Assembly (NCBI GenBank): GCA_027315255.1
Contig: DAHUYL010000223.1
Location: forward strand, 1-39,019
Reading direction: 5' to 3'
DNA from: Solirubrobacterales bacterium
GTDB taxonomy: Bacteria > Actinomycetota > Thermoleophilia > Solirubrobacterales > Solirubrobacteraceae
DNA: 39,019 nucleotides
In this document: positions 24,622 through 31,887 of the stretch, piece by piece
Position numbering within the stretch: position 1 is the first letter of the stretch
Layout: each line of letters begins with the position of its first letter
Notes under the pieces: model-generated
Told to the model about the DNA's origin: nothing
Database searches by the model: none
Seen by the model: only the letters and a program-made list of their open reading frames with translations
Program-made: the position numbers and the translations under genes

Positions 24622-25002
24622 ATGCCGGCGGATCTCGCGCGCGTCTGCAAACATCTCGGACCGATGGAAGACGTCGACCAGCCACGCGGGGAGCAGCCGC
24701 ACGACATCCTCGCCGCCGAGGCGTTCGCCCTCGGTGCCGGCGATCCTGGGCTGCACCGGGAAGCGGCCCACGACGTGCTCGCCGCCGACGAGTTCCCCGT
24801 GCCCGCCGCCGATCCGCACGCCGTTCCGCCCGAATGGTCGGAGGTGCCGCGGGCGGAGCCGGCGACCTCGCCGGTCGCGACCCGGGGCCGCGATGCGCGC
24901 AGGTGGGTGGCGGTTGCGTTGGCGGCCGCCGCCGGGATGGGCCGCGTGATCGTGGCGCGGCGGCGGCGACGTGCCTGCCGCGGTCGCCACGGCGAGGGCT
25001 GA
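24622..25002 (+). CDS. Small protein with a duplicated acidic motif and a C-terminal membrane helix
   Basis: The frame codes for 126 residues; an in-frame ATG at 24664 (MEDVDQPRGEQP) may be the true start and no ribosome-binding site settles it. The soluble part has two similar segments, HDILAAEAFALGAGDPGLH and HDVLAADEFPVPAADPHAV. One hydrophobic helix near the end (WVAVALAAAAGMGRVIV) is followed by an Arg-rich tail. This looks like a single-pass membrane protein with a cytoplasmic acidic head. I do not recognise a named family. It is divergent from lon across the HAIR-like repeat and may belong to the same response. Confidence 0.6.
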   Translation: MPADLARVCKHLGPMEDVDQPRGEQPHDILAAEAFALGAGDPGLHREAAHDVLAADEFPVPAADPHAVPPEWSEVPRAEPATSPVATRGRDARRWVAVALAAAAGMGRVIVARRRRRACRGRHGEG

Positions 25003-25071
25003 GCGCGCACGTAGCTGGTCCGGTGGTGCTTTCGCCGCCGGCGTTGCCGGTCTTCTCGGTCTTGGCGCCTG

Positions 25072-25086
25072 GCCCCGCTTCGGGGC
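25072..25086 (+). terminator. Possible short terminator hairpin
   Basis: A 6-base stem (GCCCCG/CGGGGC) with a 3-base loop lies 70 bases after the small membrane gene. There is no T tract, so it is weak evidence. Confidence 0.25.
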
Positions 25087-25127
25087 GTGCGGCTCGCTGC
25101 TACGGCGCCGCCGCTAGACGGACGCGC

Positions 25128-25153
25128 TATTCTTGTCTCATGTCTGTACAAGA
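25128..25153 (+). promoter_or_regulatory. -10 element and overlapping inverted repeat before the lipid operon
   Basis: TATTCT (25128-25133) lies 6 bases before the ATG at 25140, as expected for a leaderless transcript. The inverted repeat TCTTGT-N11-ACAAGA (25131-25153) overlaps both the hexamer and the first codons, where a bound repressor would block transcription. No regulator gene is adjacent. Confidence 0.45.
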
Positions 25154-25226
25154 TCTGTCGAAGGAAGCCCGGCTGAAGCGGGTCTGGCCGCTCGCCACCA
25201 CGCAAGCCGCGGCAGATCGGCGATGA
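25140..25226 (+). CDS. 28-residue leader ORF of the lipid operon
   Basis: The ATG at 25140 opens a 28-codon frame (MSVQDLSKEARLKRVWPLAT, then eight more residues) that stops inside the start codon of the FAD oxidoreductase (ATGA at 25223-25226). The peptide is basic and probably helical. No family is recognised. The exact ATGA coupling and the -10 hexamer 6 bases upstream suggest it is translated, possibly only to deliver ribosomes to the next gene. Confidence 0.4.
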   Translation: MSVQDLSKEARLKRVWPLATTQAAADRR

Positions 25227-26467
25227 GGATCGCGGTCGTCGGCGCCGGGGTCTCAGGGTTGGTGGTGGCCCACCTGCTGCACCCGGCGCACGAGGTCACG
25301 GTGTTCGAGGCCTGCGGCTATGCCGGCGGTCACACGAACACGATCCGGGTCGACACGCCGAACGAGACGCATCAGGTCGACACGGGGTTCATCGTGTTCA
25401 ACGATCGCAACTATCCGAGCTTCGAGCTCCTGCTGCGCCGGCTGGGCGTCGCGTGGCAGCCGTCGACGATGAGCTTCAGCGTCAGCGACGGCATCGGGGA
25501 CTTCGAGTACAGCAGCACGTCGCCGAACGGGCTGTTCGCGAAGCGGGCGCATCTCCTGACGCCGTGGTTTCTCCGCATGGTCGCCGACCTGGCGCGGTTC
25601 AATCGCGCCGCCCGCGAGCTGCTCGACGATCGTGCGCCCGACGTCTCGCTGCGCGAGTGGCTGGAGCAGCATCGGTTCTCGCCCGCGTTCGTCGAGCGGC
25701 TGATCGTGCCCCAGGCGTCGGCGGTGTGGTCTGCGGCGCCGCGGCAGATGTGGAGCTTCCCGGCGCGGTTCCTGGTCGAGTTCTTCGACAACCACGGGAT
25801 GCTGGCGTTCCGCGGCCGGCCGCGCTGGCGCACGGTTCGTGGGGGTTCGGCCCGGTACGTCGAGGCGTTGACGGCTCCGTTCTCGCACCGGCTGCGGCTG
25901 GGGACCCCCGTGCAGGCGGTGACCCGCCACCACGATCACGTGCTGGTGAAGCCGCGGGACGGCGAGGCGGAGCGGTTCGATCAGGTGGTGCTTGCGACCC
26001 ATTCCGATCAGGCGCTGGCGCTGCTGGCCGATGCCAGCGACCGCGAGCACGAGATCCTCGGCGCGATCCCGTATCAGCGCAACGAGGCCGTGCTGCACAC
26101 GGATGCGCGGATGCTACCCCGCCGCCGGCGCGCCTGGGCGAGCTGGAACTACCACCTGCTGGCCGAGCCGAAGCCGCTGACGACGGTCACCTACCACATG
26201 AACCGACTGCAATCGCTCCGGGCGGAGCAGGAACTCTGTGTGACGCTCAACCACAGCGACACGATCGACCCGGCCCGGGTGATCCACCGGATCTCGTACG
26301 CCCATCCGGTCTACACACAGGCCGGGGTGGCGGCGCAGGCGCGGGTGGGGGAGATCGACGGGCGTAATCGCACGCATTTCTGCGGCGCGTACTGGGGCTG
26401 GGGCTTTCACGAGGACGGCGTGGTCAGTGCGCTGCGCGTCGGCGAGCGGTTCGGACTGGGGCTGTGA
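25223..26467 (+). CDS. FAD-dependent oxidoreductase (COG2907-like, amine-oxidase fold)
   Basis: The protein has 414 residues. The N-terminal FAD site is RIAVVGAGVSGLVVAHLL, with the acidic residue in VTVFEACGYAGGHTNTI. Then come VDTGFIVFNDRNYPSFELLL, VPQASAVWSAAPRQMWSFPA and RWRTVRGGSARYVEALTAPF. The C-terminal cofactor motif is HFCGAYWGWGFHEDGVVSAL. This is the oxidoreductase regularly found with DUF1365 and a CFA-synthase-like methyltransferase in bacteria. It is expected to act on a fatty-acyl substrate, but the reaction is not proven. Its GTGA end is shared with the DUF1365 gene, and its start with a 28-codon leader ORF. Confidence 0.9.
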   Translation: MRIAVVGAGVSGLVVAHLLHPAHEVTVFEACGYAGGHTNTIRVDTPNETHQVDTGFIVFNDRNYPSFELLLRRLGVAWQPSTMSFSVSDGIGDFEYSSTSPNGLFAKRAHLLTPWFLRMVADLARFNRAARELLDDRAPDVSLREWLEQHRFSPAFVERLIVPQASAVWSAAPRQMWSFPARFLVEFFDNHGMLAFRGRPRWRTVRGGSARYVEALTAPFSHRLRLGTPVQAVTRHHDHVLVKPRDGEAERFDQVVLATHSDQALALLADASDREHEILGAIPYQRNEAVLHTDARMLPRRRRAWASWNYHLLAEPKPLTTVTYHMNRLQSLRAEQELCVTLNHSDTIDPARVIHRISYAHPVYTQAGVAAQARVGEIDGRNRTHFCGAYWGWGFHEDGVVSALRVGERFGLGL

Positions 26468-27210
26468 GTTCGAGCTGCATCTACGAGGGCGTGATCCGCC
26501 ACCGGCGCGTGGAGCCGCGGCGGCAGTTCAGCCATCGGCTGGCGCTGGTCTATCTCGACCTCGCGGAAGTGCCGCGGCTGCTGGGCGGGCGGCTGGTATC
26601 CACGCGTCCGGGTCTGGTGCGCTTTCGCCGACGCGACTACCTTGGCGATCCCGCGGTGGCGCTCGACCGCGCGGTGCGCGAGCTGGTCGGCGAGCGCACG
26701 GGCGGGCAACCGGAGGGTCCGATCCGCCTGCTCACGCAGCTTCGCTCGTTCGGGCACTGCTTCAACCCGGTCAGCTTCTACTACTGCTTCGAGCCGGACG
26801 GCGAGCGCGTGCAGGCGGTCGTCGCGGAGGTGACGAACACGCCGTGGGGGGAGCGGCACGCGTATGTCCTCGAGGCCGGCCAGGCGAGCGGCGGTGTGCT
26901 GAGGGCGCAGTTCGAGAAGGCGATGCACGTCTCGCCGTTCATGGGCATGGATCACCGCTACGACGTTCGTGCGAGCACTCCCGGTGCCAAGCTGTCGGTC
27001 CACATCGGCTCGATCCGCGCTGGGGACACCGTGTTCGACGCGACGCTGTCGCTGCGACGCCGGCGGCTGACTCGGGCGGCGCTGGTCTCGACGACCGCCC
27101 GCTACCCGTTCGCAACGGTTCGCGTGCTGACGCTGATCTATGCCCACGCACTGGGGGCGGCGCTCGCGGGCGCGCCGCTGCACCCCCACCCAGGGGCGGC
27201 CCGGAGATGA
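26464..27210 (+). CDS. DUF1365 family protein
   Basis: The protein has 248 residues from a GTG. DUF1365 signatures are clear: IYEGVIRHRRVEPRRQFSHR at the N terminus, LLTQLRSFGHCFNPVSFYYC in the centre, followed by VVAEVTNTPWGERHAYVL, then KAMHVSPFMGMDHRYDV. The family has no established activity. Its constant association with the flanking FAD oxidoreductase and CFA-like methyltransferase points to the same lipid modification. Both ends overlap the neighbouring genes (GTGA at the start, ATGA at the end), so the three proteins are made together. Confidence 0.92.
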   Translation: MSSSCIYEGVIRHRRVEPRRQFSHRLALVYLDLAEVPRLLGGRLVSTRPGLVRFRRRDYLGDPAVALDRAVRELVGERTGGQPEGPIRLLTQLRSFGHCFNPVSFYYCFEPDGERVQAVVAEVTNTPWGERHAYVLEAGQASGGVLRAQFEKAMHVSPFMGMDHRYDVRASTPGAKLSVHIGSIRAGDTVFDATLSLRRRRLTRAALVSTTARYPFATVRVLTLIYAHALGAALAGAPLHPHPGAARR

Positions 27211-28454
27211 TCGAGCGGCTTTCCCGGTGGATCGTCTCGATCCTGCTGCGACGCGTCAGTGTCGGCAGCCTGATCGTCGTCGAGCGCGGCGAGCGCCACA
27301 TCTACGGTTCCGGCGCCCCGCTCGCAACGGTTCGCCTGCACTCCTCCCGAGTCTGGCCGATGCTGCTTCGAGGCAGTCGCGGGCTGGCGGAAGCGTTCGC
27401 CCAGGGCCTCTGGGATTCGCCCGATCTGGTGGCGCTGATCAGGCTCGCGGCCCGCAACGCCGCTGGGCTCGACCGGCTGCGCGCGCGGCTGACGCCGATG
27501 CGCTGGCCGCTGCAGCGCGCCGCCGCACTGCTGCGCCCTGCCACCAGGCGCCGGGCGCGACGCGACATCGCCGCCCACTACGACCTCGGGAACGAACTGT
27601 TCGCGTCCATGCTCGACCCGACGCTCAGCTACTCGTGCGCGATCTTCGACCGTGACGGGATGACGCTCGAGCAGGCTCAGGTGGCCAAGCTCGAGCGGAT
27701 CTGCGAGAAGCTCGAGCTGGGTCCGCGGGATCGCGTGCTGGAGATCGGGAGTGGCTGGGGGGCGTTCGCGATTCACGCGGCGAGGACGCGGGGGTGTCAT
27801 GTCACCACGACGACGATCTCGCGCGAGCAGCACGACTACGCGCTCGAGCAGGTGCGGCGAGCGGGGCTCGACGACAAGGTCACCGTGCTGATGGCCGACT
27901 ACCGGGAGCTGCGCGGTCGCTACGACAAGCTGGTCTCGATCGAGATGATCGAGGCGGTCGGCTGGCGCCGGTTCGGCAGCTTCCTCGGCAAGTGCTCGCA
28001 GCTGCTATGCGCCGACGGGGCGATGCTGCTGCAGGCGATCACGATCGACGATCGCGCCTACGAGGTCGAGAAGGCGTCGAGGTCGTTCATGAACAGCTAC
28101 ATCTTTCCCGGTGCGTGCCTGCCGTCGCTCGCAGTGATCTCGCGCGAGCTCGCGAGGCGAACCGACCTGCGACTCGCCGGCCTCGAGGATCTCACCGGCC
28201 ACTATGTCGAGACGCTCGGTCGCTGGCGGGCGAATTTCACCACCAACACGCCGGCCCTGGCAGAACTCGGCTACGACGAACGGTTTCAGCGGATCTGGAC
28301 GCTCTACCTCGCCTACTGCGAGGCGGGATTTGCCGAGCGGCGGATCTGCGACATCCAGCTGCTCCTGACGAAACCCCGCGCCCGGCTCGCCTGCGGCGAG
28401 CGCCCGCCGAGCCGGGGCGGGATCCAGCCGCACGAGTTCGCCAAGAGCGCATGA
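27207..28454 (+). CDS. Cyclopropane-fatty-acyl-phospholipid synthase family methyltransferase
   Basis: The protein has 415 residues. An N-terminal lipid-binding part (RHIYGSGAPLATVRLHSSRV) is followed by the methyltransferase domain. Key segments are IAAHYDLGNELFASMLDPTL, SYSCAIFDRDGMTLEQAQVA, the SAM motif VLEIGSGWGAFAIHAART, TVLMADYRELRGRYDKLVSI with the EMIEAVG segment, and YIFPGACLPSLAVI. These enzymes add a carbon from SAM to a double bond of membrane lipids, giving cyclopropane or methyl-branched chains. In Rhodobacter relatives of this gene set take part in furan fatty acid formation. The product here is unknown. Confidence 0.93.
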   Translation: MIERLSRWIVSILLRRVSVGSLIVVERGERHIYGSGAPLATVRLHSSRVWPMLLRGSRGLAEAFAQGLWDSPDLVALIRLAARNAAGLDRLRARLTPMRWPLQRAAALLRPATRRRARRDIAAHYDLGNELFASMLDPTLSYSCAIFDRDGMTLEQAQVAKLERICEKLELGPRDRVLEIGSGWGAFAIHAARTRGCHVTTTTISREQHDYALEQVRRAGLDDKVTVLMADYRELRGRYDKLVSIEMIEAVGWRRFGSFLGKCSQLLCADGAMLLQAITIDDRAYEVEKASRSFMNSYIFPGACLPSLAVISRELARRTDLRLAGLEDLTGHYVETLGRWRANFTTNTPALAELGYDERFQRIWTLYLAYCEAGFAERRICDIQLLLTKPRARLACGERPPSRGGIQPHEFAKSA

Positions 28455-29461
28455 CCCGGTCGCTGCTCGACACCGTCCTCGACCGCAGCGTGATCGGCGG
28501 CTACACGAACGTGGGCTACGGGATCCGCAGCCGCGGCTGGAGCGCGCAGCGGATGCCGTCACTGGCCGGCAGGGTCGTGATGGTCACGGGTGCCACCTCG
28601 GGGCTTGGGCTCGCCGCCGCGAACGGCTTCGCGCGGCTCGGCGCGTCGGTGTGGCTGGTGGTCCGAAGCGAAGCGCGCGGTCGACGGGCGCGGCTCGAGA
28701 TCGCCGAGCGGCCCGCCGGCCACGATGTCCACGTCGGCCTGTGCGATCTGAGCGATCTCGGCTCGGTCAGGGAGTTCGCCGGACGGTTCGCGGCGGAGGC
28801 CGGACGCCTCGATGTTCTCGTGAACAACGCAGGCGTTCTCACCAGAGAGCGACGGATCTCGAGCGACGGGATCGAGCTGACGTTCGCGACCAACGTGCTG
28901 GGCCCGTTCCTGCTCACGCGCCTCCTGCTGGCGCTGCTTCAGCGAAGCGCCCCATCACGGGTCATCAACGTGTCCTCGGGAGGCATGTACACGCAGCGGA
29001 TCAGGGTCGACGATCTGCAGAGCGAGCGCGGCGGGTTCGACGGCCCGACCGCGTACGCGCAGACAAAGCGCGCGCAGGTGATCCTCACCGAGATCCTGGC
29101 GCAACGGCTCGAGGGTCGCGGCGTGGTCGTGCACGCGATGCATCCCGGGTGGGCGGACACCCCGGGCGTCAGGAGCTCCCTGCCGCGCTTCTACCGCCTG
29201 ACGCGACCGTTGCTGCGCACGCCCGAGCAGGGGGCCGACACGATCGTCTGGCTCGGCGCCGCCGACGAGCCCGGCCGCAGCACCGGTCTGTTCTGGCACG
29301 ACCGCCGGCCACGCCCGACGCATGTGCTGCCGTGGACGCGAGAGACCCGGCAGGAACGCGAGCGGCTCTGGAGGCAGTGCGTCGAGCTCAGCGGCTCCGA
29401 GCAGGACCCCACCACCTCAGCGAAGGAGAAACCCGATGGCCCGCTATCGAGCTGCACTTGA
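28451..29461 (+). CDS. Short-chain dehydrogenase/reductase
   Basis: The protein has 336 residues, longer than the 250 of classical SDRs because of an N-terminal extension of about 40 residues that includes VLDRSVIGGYTNVGYGIRSR. The Rossmann motif is VVMVTGATSGLGLAAANGFA, followed by DVLVNNAGVLTRE and the catalytic INVSSGGMY plus TAYAQTKRAQV (YxxxK). This extended type resembles the dehydrogenase/reductase SDR members (DHRS12/retinol-dehydrogenase-like). It starts inside the CFA-like stop (ATGA) and overlaps the next gene by 26 bases. It is probably part of the same lipid pathway. Confidence 0.92.
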   Translation: MTRSLLDTVLDRSVIGGYTNVGYGIRSRGWSAQRMPSLAGRVVMVTGATSGLGLAAANGFARLGASVWLVVRSEARGRRARLEIAERPAGHDVHVGLCDLSDLGSVREFAGRFAAEAGRLDVLVNNAGVLTRERRISSDGIELTFATNVLGPFLLTRLLLALLQRSAPSRVINVSSGGMYTQRIRVDDLQSERGGFDGPTAYAQTKRAQVILTEILAQRLEGRGVVVHAMHPGWADTPGVRSSLPRFYRLTRPLLRTPEQGADTIVWLGAADEPGRSTGLFWHDRRPRPTHVLPWTRETRQERERLWRQCVELSGSEQDPTTSAKEKPDGPLSSCT

Positions 29462-30413
29462 CGCCACGCGCGAGCGCGATCATGTGTTCGCGTACCTCAG
29501 CGACTTCTCGACCACGCAGGAATGGGACCCTGGCGTCGTCGAGGCCGAGCGGCTGAGCGGCGCCGCGATCGGGGAGGGGTCCGAGTTCCGGCTGGTGGCG
29601 GAGTTCCTCGGTCGCAGGACGGCGCTCGTCTACCGGATCGTCGAGTACGACCCGCCGCGGGCGGTGACCTTCCGCGGCGAGAACGCGACCGTGACCTCGA
29701 CCGACAGGATCACGTTCGACACCGTCGAGCGGGGAACGCGCATCACCTACGACGCGGAGCTGGTGCTGAAAGGACCGCTGCGCATCGCCGACCCGCTGCT
29801 CGGGCTCGCGTTCAACCGGGTCGGCGACCGCGCGCTGGCCGGCCTTGGCAACAAGCTCGCGCCGGTGCAGACGGGTCAGTTCGGTCCTCTGAGCGGGCGC
29901 TCGCTCGATGGGCGCGCCTACGAGCTGCCGGGCGATCTCGCCAAGCCATACAACCTGCTCGTGGTTGCGTTCCGTCGCGACCAGCAGGCGCTCGTCGACC
30001 GGTGGCTGCCGTGGCTGACCCGGCTCGAGCAGCTGCGCGCGGACGTTGCGGTGTACGAGCTGCCCGTGCTCCCGTCGAGCTACGGCCCCGCACGATGGTT
30101 CATCGACGGGGGCATGACCCGAGGCATTCCGGATCGCGCCGCCCGCGCACGCACGGTCACCGTGTACACCGATGTCCAGAAGGTCGTCGACAAGCTCGGA
30201 CTCGAAGGCACCGGCACGATCGCCGTCGCCGTCGTGGAACGCTCCGGCCGCATCCTCGCCCGCGAGGTCGGCGACTTCGACCAGCTGAAGGCCGGACGCC
30301 TCGCGACGGCACTCGTGCCCGAGTCAGCGGCGACCGCGGCGGTCGCATCACGCGGCCCGTACCCGTCACTGGCGCGACTCGGGCGATCGCAATCGATCGC
30401 CGACACGGGATGA
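29436..30413 (+). CDS. Fusion of an SRPBCC lipid-binding domain and a thioredoxin-fold domain
   Basis: The protein has 325 residues and an AAGGAG site. Residues about 1-140 are SRPBCC: MARYRAALDATRERDHVFAY, FSTTQEWDPGVVEAERLSG, then TYDAELVLKGPLRIADPLLG. Residues about 160-310 have a thioredoxin-like fold without CxxC: YNLLVVAFRRDQQALVDRWL, then ADVAVYELPVLPSSYGP and GTIAVAVVERSGRILAREVG. This second half resembles ATP10-like thioredoxin-fold proteins. The fusion suggests a protein that binds a hydrophobic ligand and works with the upstream enzymes. It is the last gene of the operon. Confidence 0.8.
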   Translation: MARYRAALDATRERDHVFAYLSDFSTTQEWDPGVVEAERLSGAAIGEGSEFRLVAEFLGRRTALVYRIVEYDPPRAVTFRGENATVTSTDRITFDTVERGTRITYDAELVLKGPLRIADPLLGLAFNRVGDRALAGLGNKLAPVQTGQFGPLSGRSLDGRAYELPGDLAKPYNLLVVAFRRDQQALVDRWLPWLTRLEQLRADVAVYELPVLPSSYGPARWFIDGGMTRGIPDRAARARTVTVYTDVQKVVDKLGLEGTGTIAVAVVERSGRILAREVGDFDQLKAGRLATALVPESAATAAVASRGPYPSLARLGRSQSIADTG

Positions 30414-30687
30414 CCAGGCAGACTTGGACTGATTCTTGACACTGTGGCGCGCCGACGGATCGCTTGCCATGGGGGGTTGACAGTCGTGGCCAGCGACCTA
30501 TTGGACGGACCAGAGAGGATTGACATAGAACAAGCGGCTGATCCGATGGGTGGAGGCCTCGGGGCCCACGTTGCGAGGCTTGCCTGAGGTCTGGGGCACC
30601 TACCGCCTTTGCTCGAGGCTCTGTCGGCGGTCCCGGCCTCCACCAGCACTTCTGCTTCTCTGAGCCGCGCTACACACGTTGGACGAG
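30414..30687 (+). other. Intergenic region upstream of the sigma factor
   Basis: 274 bases without a gene. It holds three TTGACA hexamers at 30436, 30477 and 30520, spaced 41 and 43 bases (about four helical turns). Only the middle one has a good -10 partner. The stretch from 30545 to the start codon shows no clear structure and would be a long leader. Confidence 0.6.
30477..30504 (+). promoter_or_regulatory. TTGACA-N16-TATTGG promoter of the sigma factor gene
   Basis: TTGACA (30477-30482), 16 bases, TATTGG (30499-30504). The same spacing and TATT -10 recur at 31645 and 32337, the other two promoters of this stress module, which suggests autoregulation by the sigma factor itself. Confidence 0.55.
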
Positions 30688-31626
30688 ATGGCGACGGAAT
30701 CCGAGCCGATCACACGTGATGAGAGCGAGCTGCTGCAGGCCGAATCGCAGACCGCCCGCACGCTCGATCAGCAGCTCGCGGACCGCTTGCGTCACCGCCA
30801 GCCAGGGGGCGAGACGAGCTCCGCCAGCTACCTGTCCGACCTCGGCGAGCGCCCGCGGCTCCCGGCCGCGGTCGAGCGACGCCTGATCGACGCGGCGCAG
30901 GCCGGCGACCGCCGCGCCCGCGAAGAGCTGGTCGAGGCGTTCCTGCCCGTGATCGCGCGCGTCGCGCGCGTCTACCGCGGCTCGCGGACGATCACTCGGC
31001 TCGAGCTGATGCAGGAGGGTGTCGTGGGGCTGCTCCGCGCGCTCGAGCGCTATGACGCGAGCCTCGGGGTGCCATTCTGGGGCTACGCGGCATGGTGGGT
31101 CCGCCAGGCGATGCAACAGCTGATCGCCGAGCTCACCCGGCCGCTGGTGCTGTCCGACCGCGCCCTCCGGCAGCTCTCACAGCTCAAGCGCGCGCACGGT
31201 GACCATCTCGCCGAGCACGGGCGCGAACCGAGTGGCATGGAGCTTGCGGCCCGCACCGGCCTCACGCCCGCGCAGGTCGGCGAGATGCTAGCGCTCGAGC
31301 GCGTGCCGCAGTCGATGGACGAACCCGTCCAGGGCGCCGAAGGGGAGCTTGGCGCGTTCGGGGAGCTGCTCGCCGACCCGCTCTCCGGCGACGCCTACGA
31401 GCAGCTGCTCGATCACTCGGAGATCGAGCAGATCCGGGCGCTGCTCGGAAGCCTAAACGAGCGCGAGCGGATGATCCTCCGCGCGCGCTACGGTCTCGAC
31501 GGCGCCGAGCAGTCGCTGCGCGACGTCGGCCAGCGGATCGGGCTCAGCGGTGAGCGGGTGCGACAGATCGAGCAGCGCGCACTCGGCAAGCTCCGCGTGG
31601 CCGCGAACCGCAGCGAGCGCAACTGA
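30688..31626 (+). CDS. RNA polymerase sigma factor, sigma-70 family (group 2-like)
   Basis: The protein has 312 residues from the ATG at 30688 (a TTG at 30679 is also possible). Region 1.2 is SASYLSDLGERPRLPAAVER. Region 2 includes LMQEGVVGLLRALERYDASL and the -10-recognition helix VPFWGYAAWWVRQAMQQLIA. Region 3 follows, and region 4 ends with the helix-turn-helix SLRDVGQRIGLSGERVRQIE. Region 1.1 is absent, and the residues match the RpoD/HrdB/SigB-like class rather than ECF factors. It sits next to a J-domain gene and hsp20, and its promoter type is shared with theirs, so it is a good candidate for a stress sigma factor. Confidence 0.92.
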   Translation: MATESEPITRDESELLQAESQTARTLDQQLADRLRHRQPGGETSSASYLSDLGERPRLPAAVERRLIDAAQAGDRRAREELVEAFLPVIARVARVYRGSRTITRLELMQEGVVGLLRALERYDASLGVPFWGYAAWWVRQAMQQLIAELTRPLVLSDRALRQLSQLKRAHGDHLAEHGREPSGMELAARTGLTPAQVGEMLALERVPQSMDEPVQGAEGELGAFGELLADPLSGDAYEQLLDHSEIEQIRALLGSLNERERMILRARYGLDGAEQSLRDVGQRIGLSGERVRQIEQRALGKLRVAANRSERN

Positions 31627-31644
31627 CCGGCGAGCGGCGCCCGG

Positions 31645-31672
31645 TTGACGACCGGCCGCCCGGACCTATTGA
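31645..31672 (+). promoter_or_regulatory. TTGACG-N16-TATTGA promoter before the small ORF and J-domain gene
   Basis: TTGACG (31645-31650), 16 bases, TATTGA (31667-31672), 37 bases before the ATG of a 47-codon ORF that has a GGAGG site. It matches the promoters at 30477 and 32337 in spacing and -10. Confidence 0.55.
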
Positions 31673-31709
31673 TCGAAGTGAGAACGACACCAGGCCGGAG
31701 GTGAACGGC

Positions 31710-31853
31710 ATGCACGCAATCAACCGTCCCGATCTTCCCCGCGCGGTCACGGTCACGCTCGCCGCCGCCTCCCCGGCCGTCCTCCCGAGCCTCGCGCTCG
31801 CCAGAGGGGCCGCCGATCTCGCCCCACCCGCGTGGGCGACGACACAGCGATAG
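31710..31853 (+). CDS. 47-residue ORF of unknown function in the stress module
   Basis: ATG at 31710 with GGAGG 7 bases upstream and a promoter before it. The peptide begins MHAINRPDLPRAVTVTLAAA and continues SPAVLPSLALARGAADLAPP, ending in WATTQR; the middle is mildly hydrophobic. It stops at TAG 31851-31853, 34 bases before the J-domain gene. It resembles no family I know. Good initiation signals make translation likely. Confidence 0.45.
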   Translation: MHAINRPDLPRAVTVTLAAASPAVLPSLALARGAADLAPPAWATTQR

Positions 31854-31887
31854 CCGGCGGCCGGGATCGCGATCGTGCCGGTGGGCG

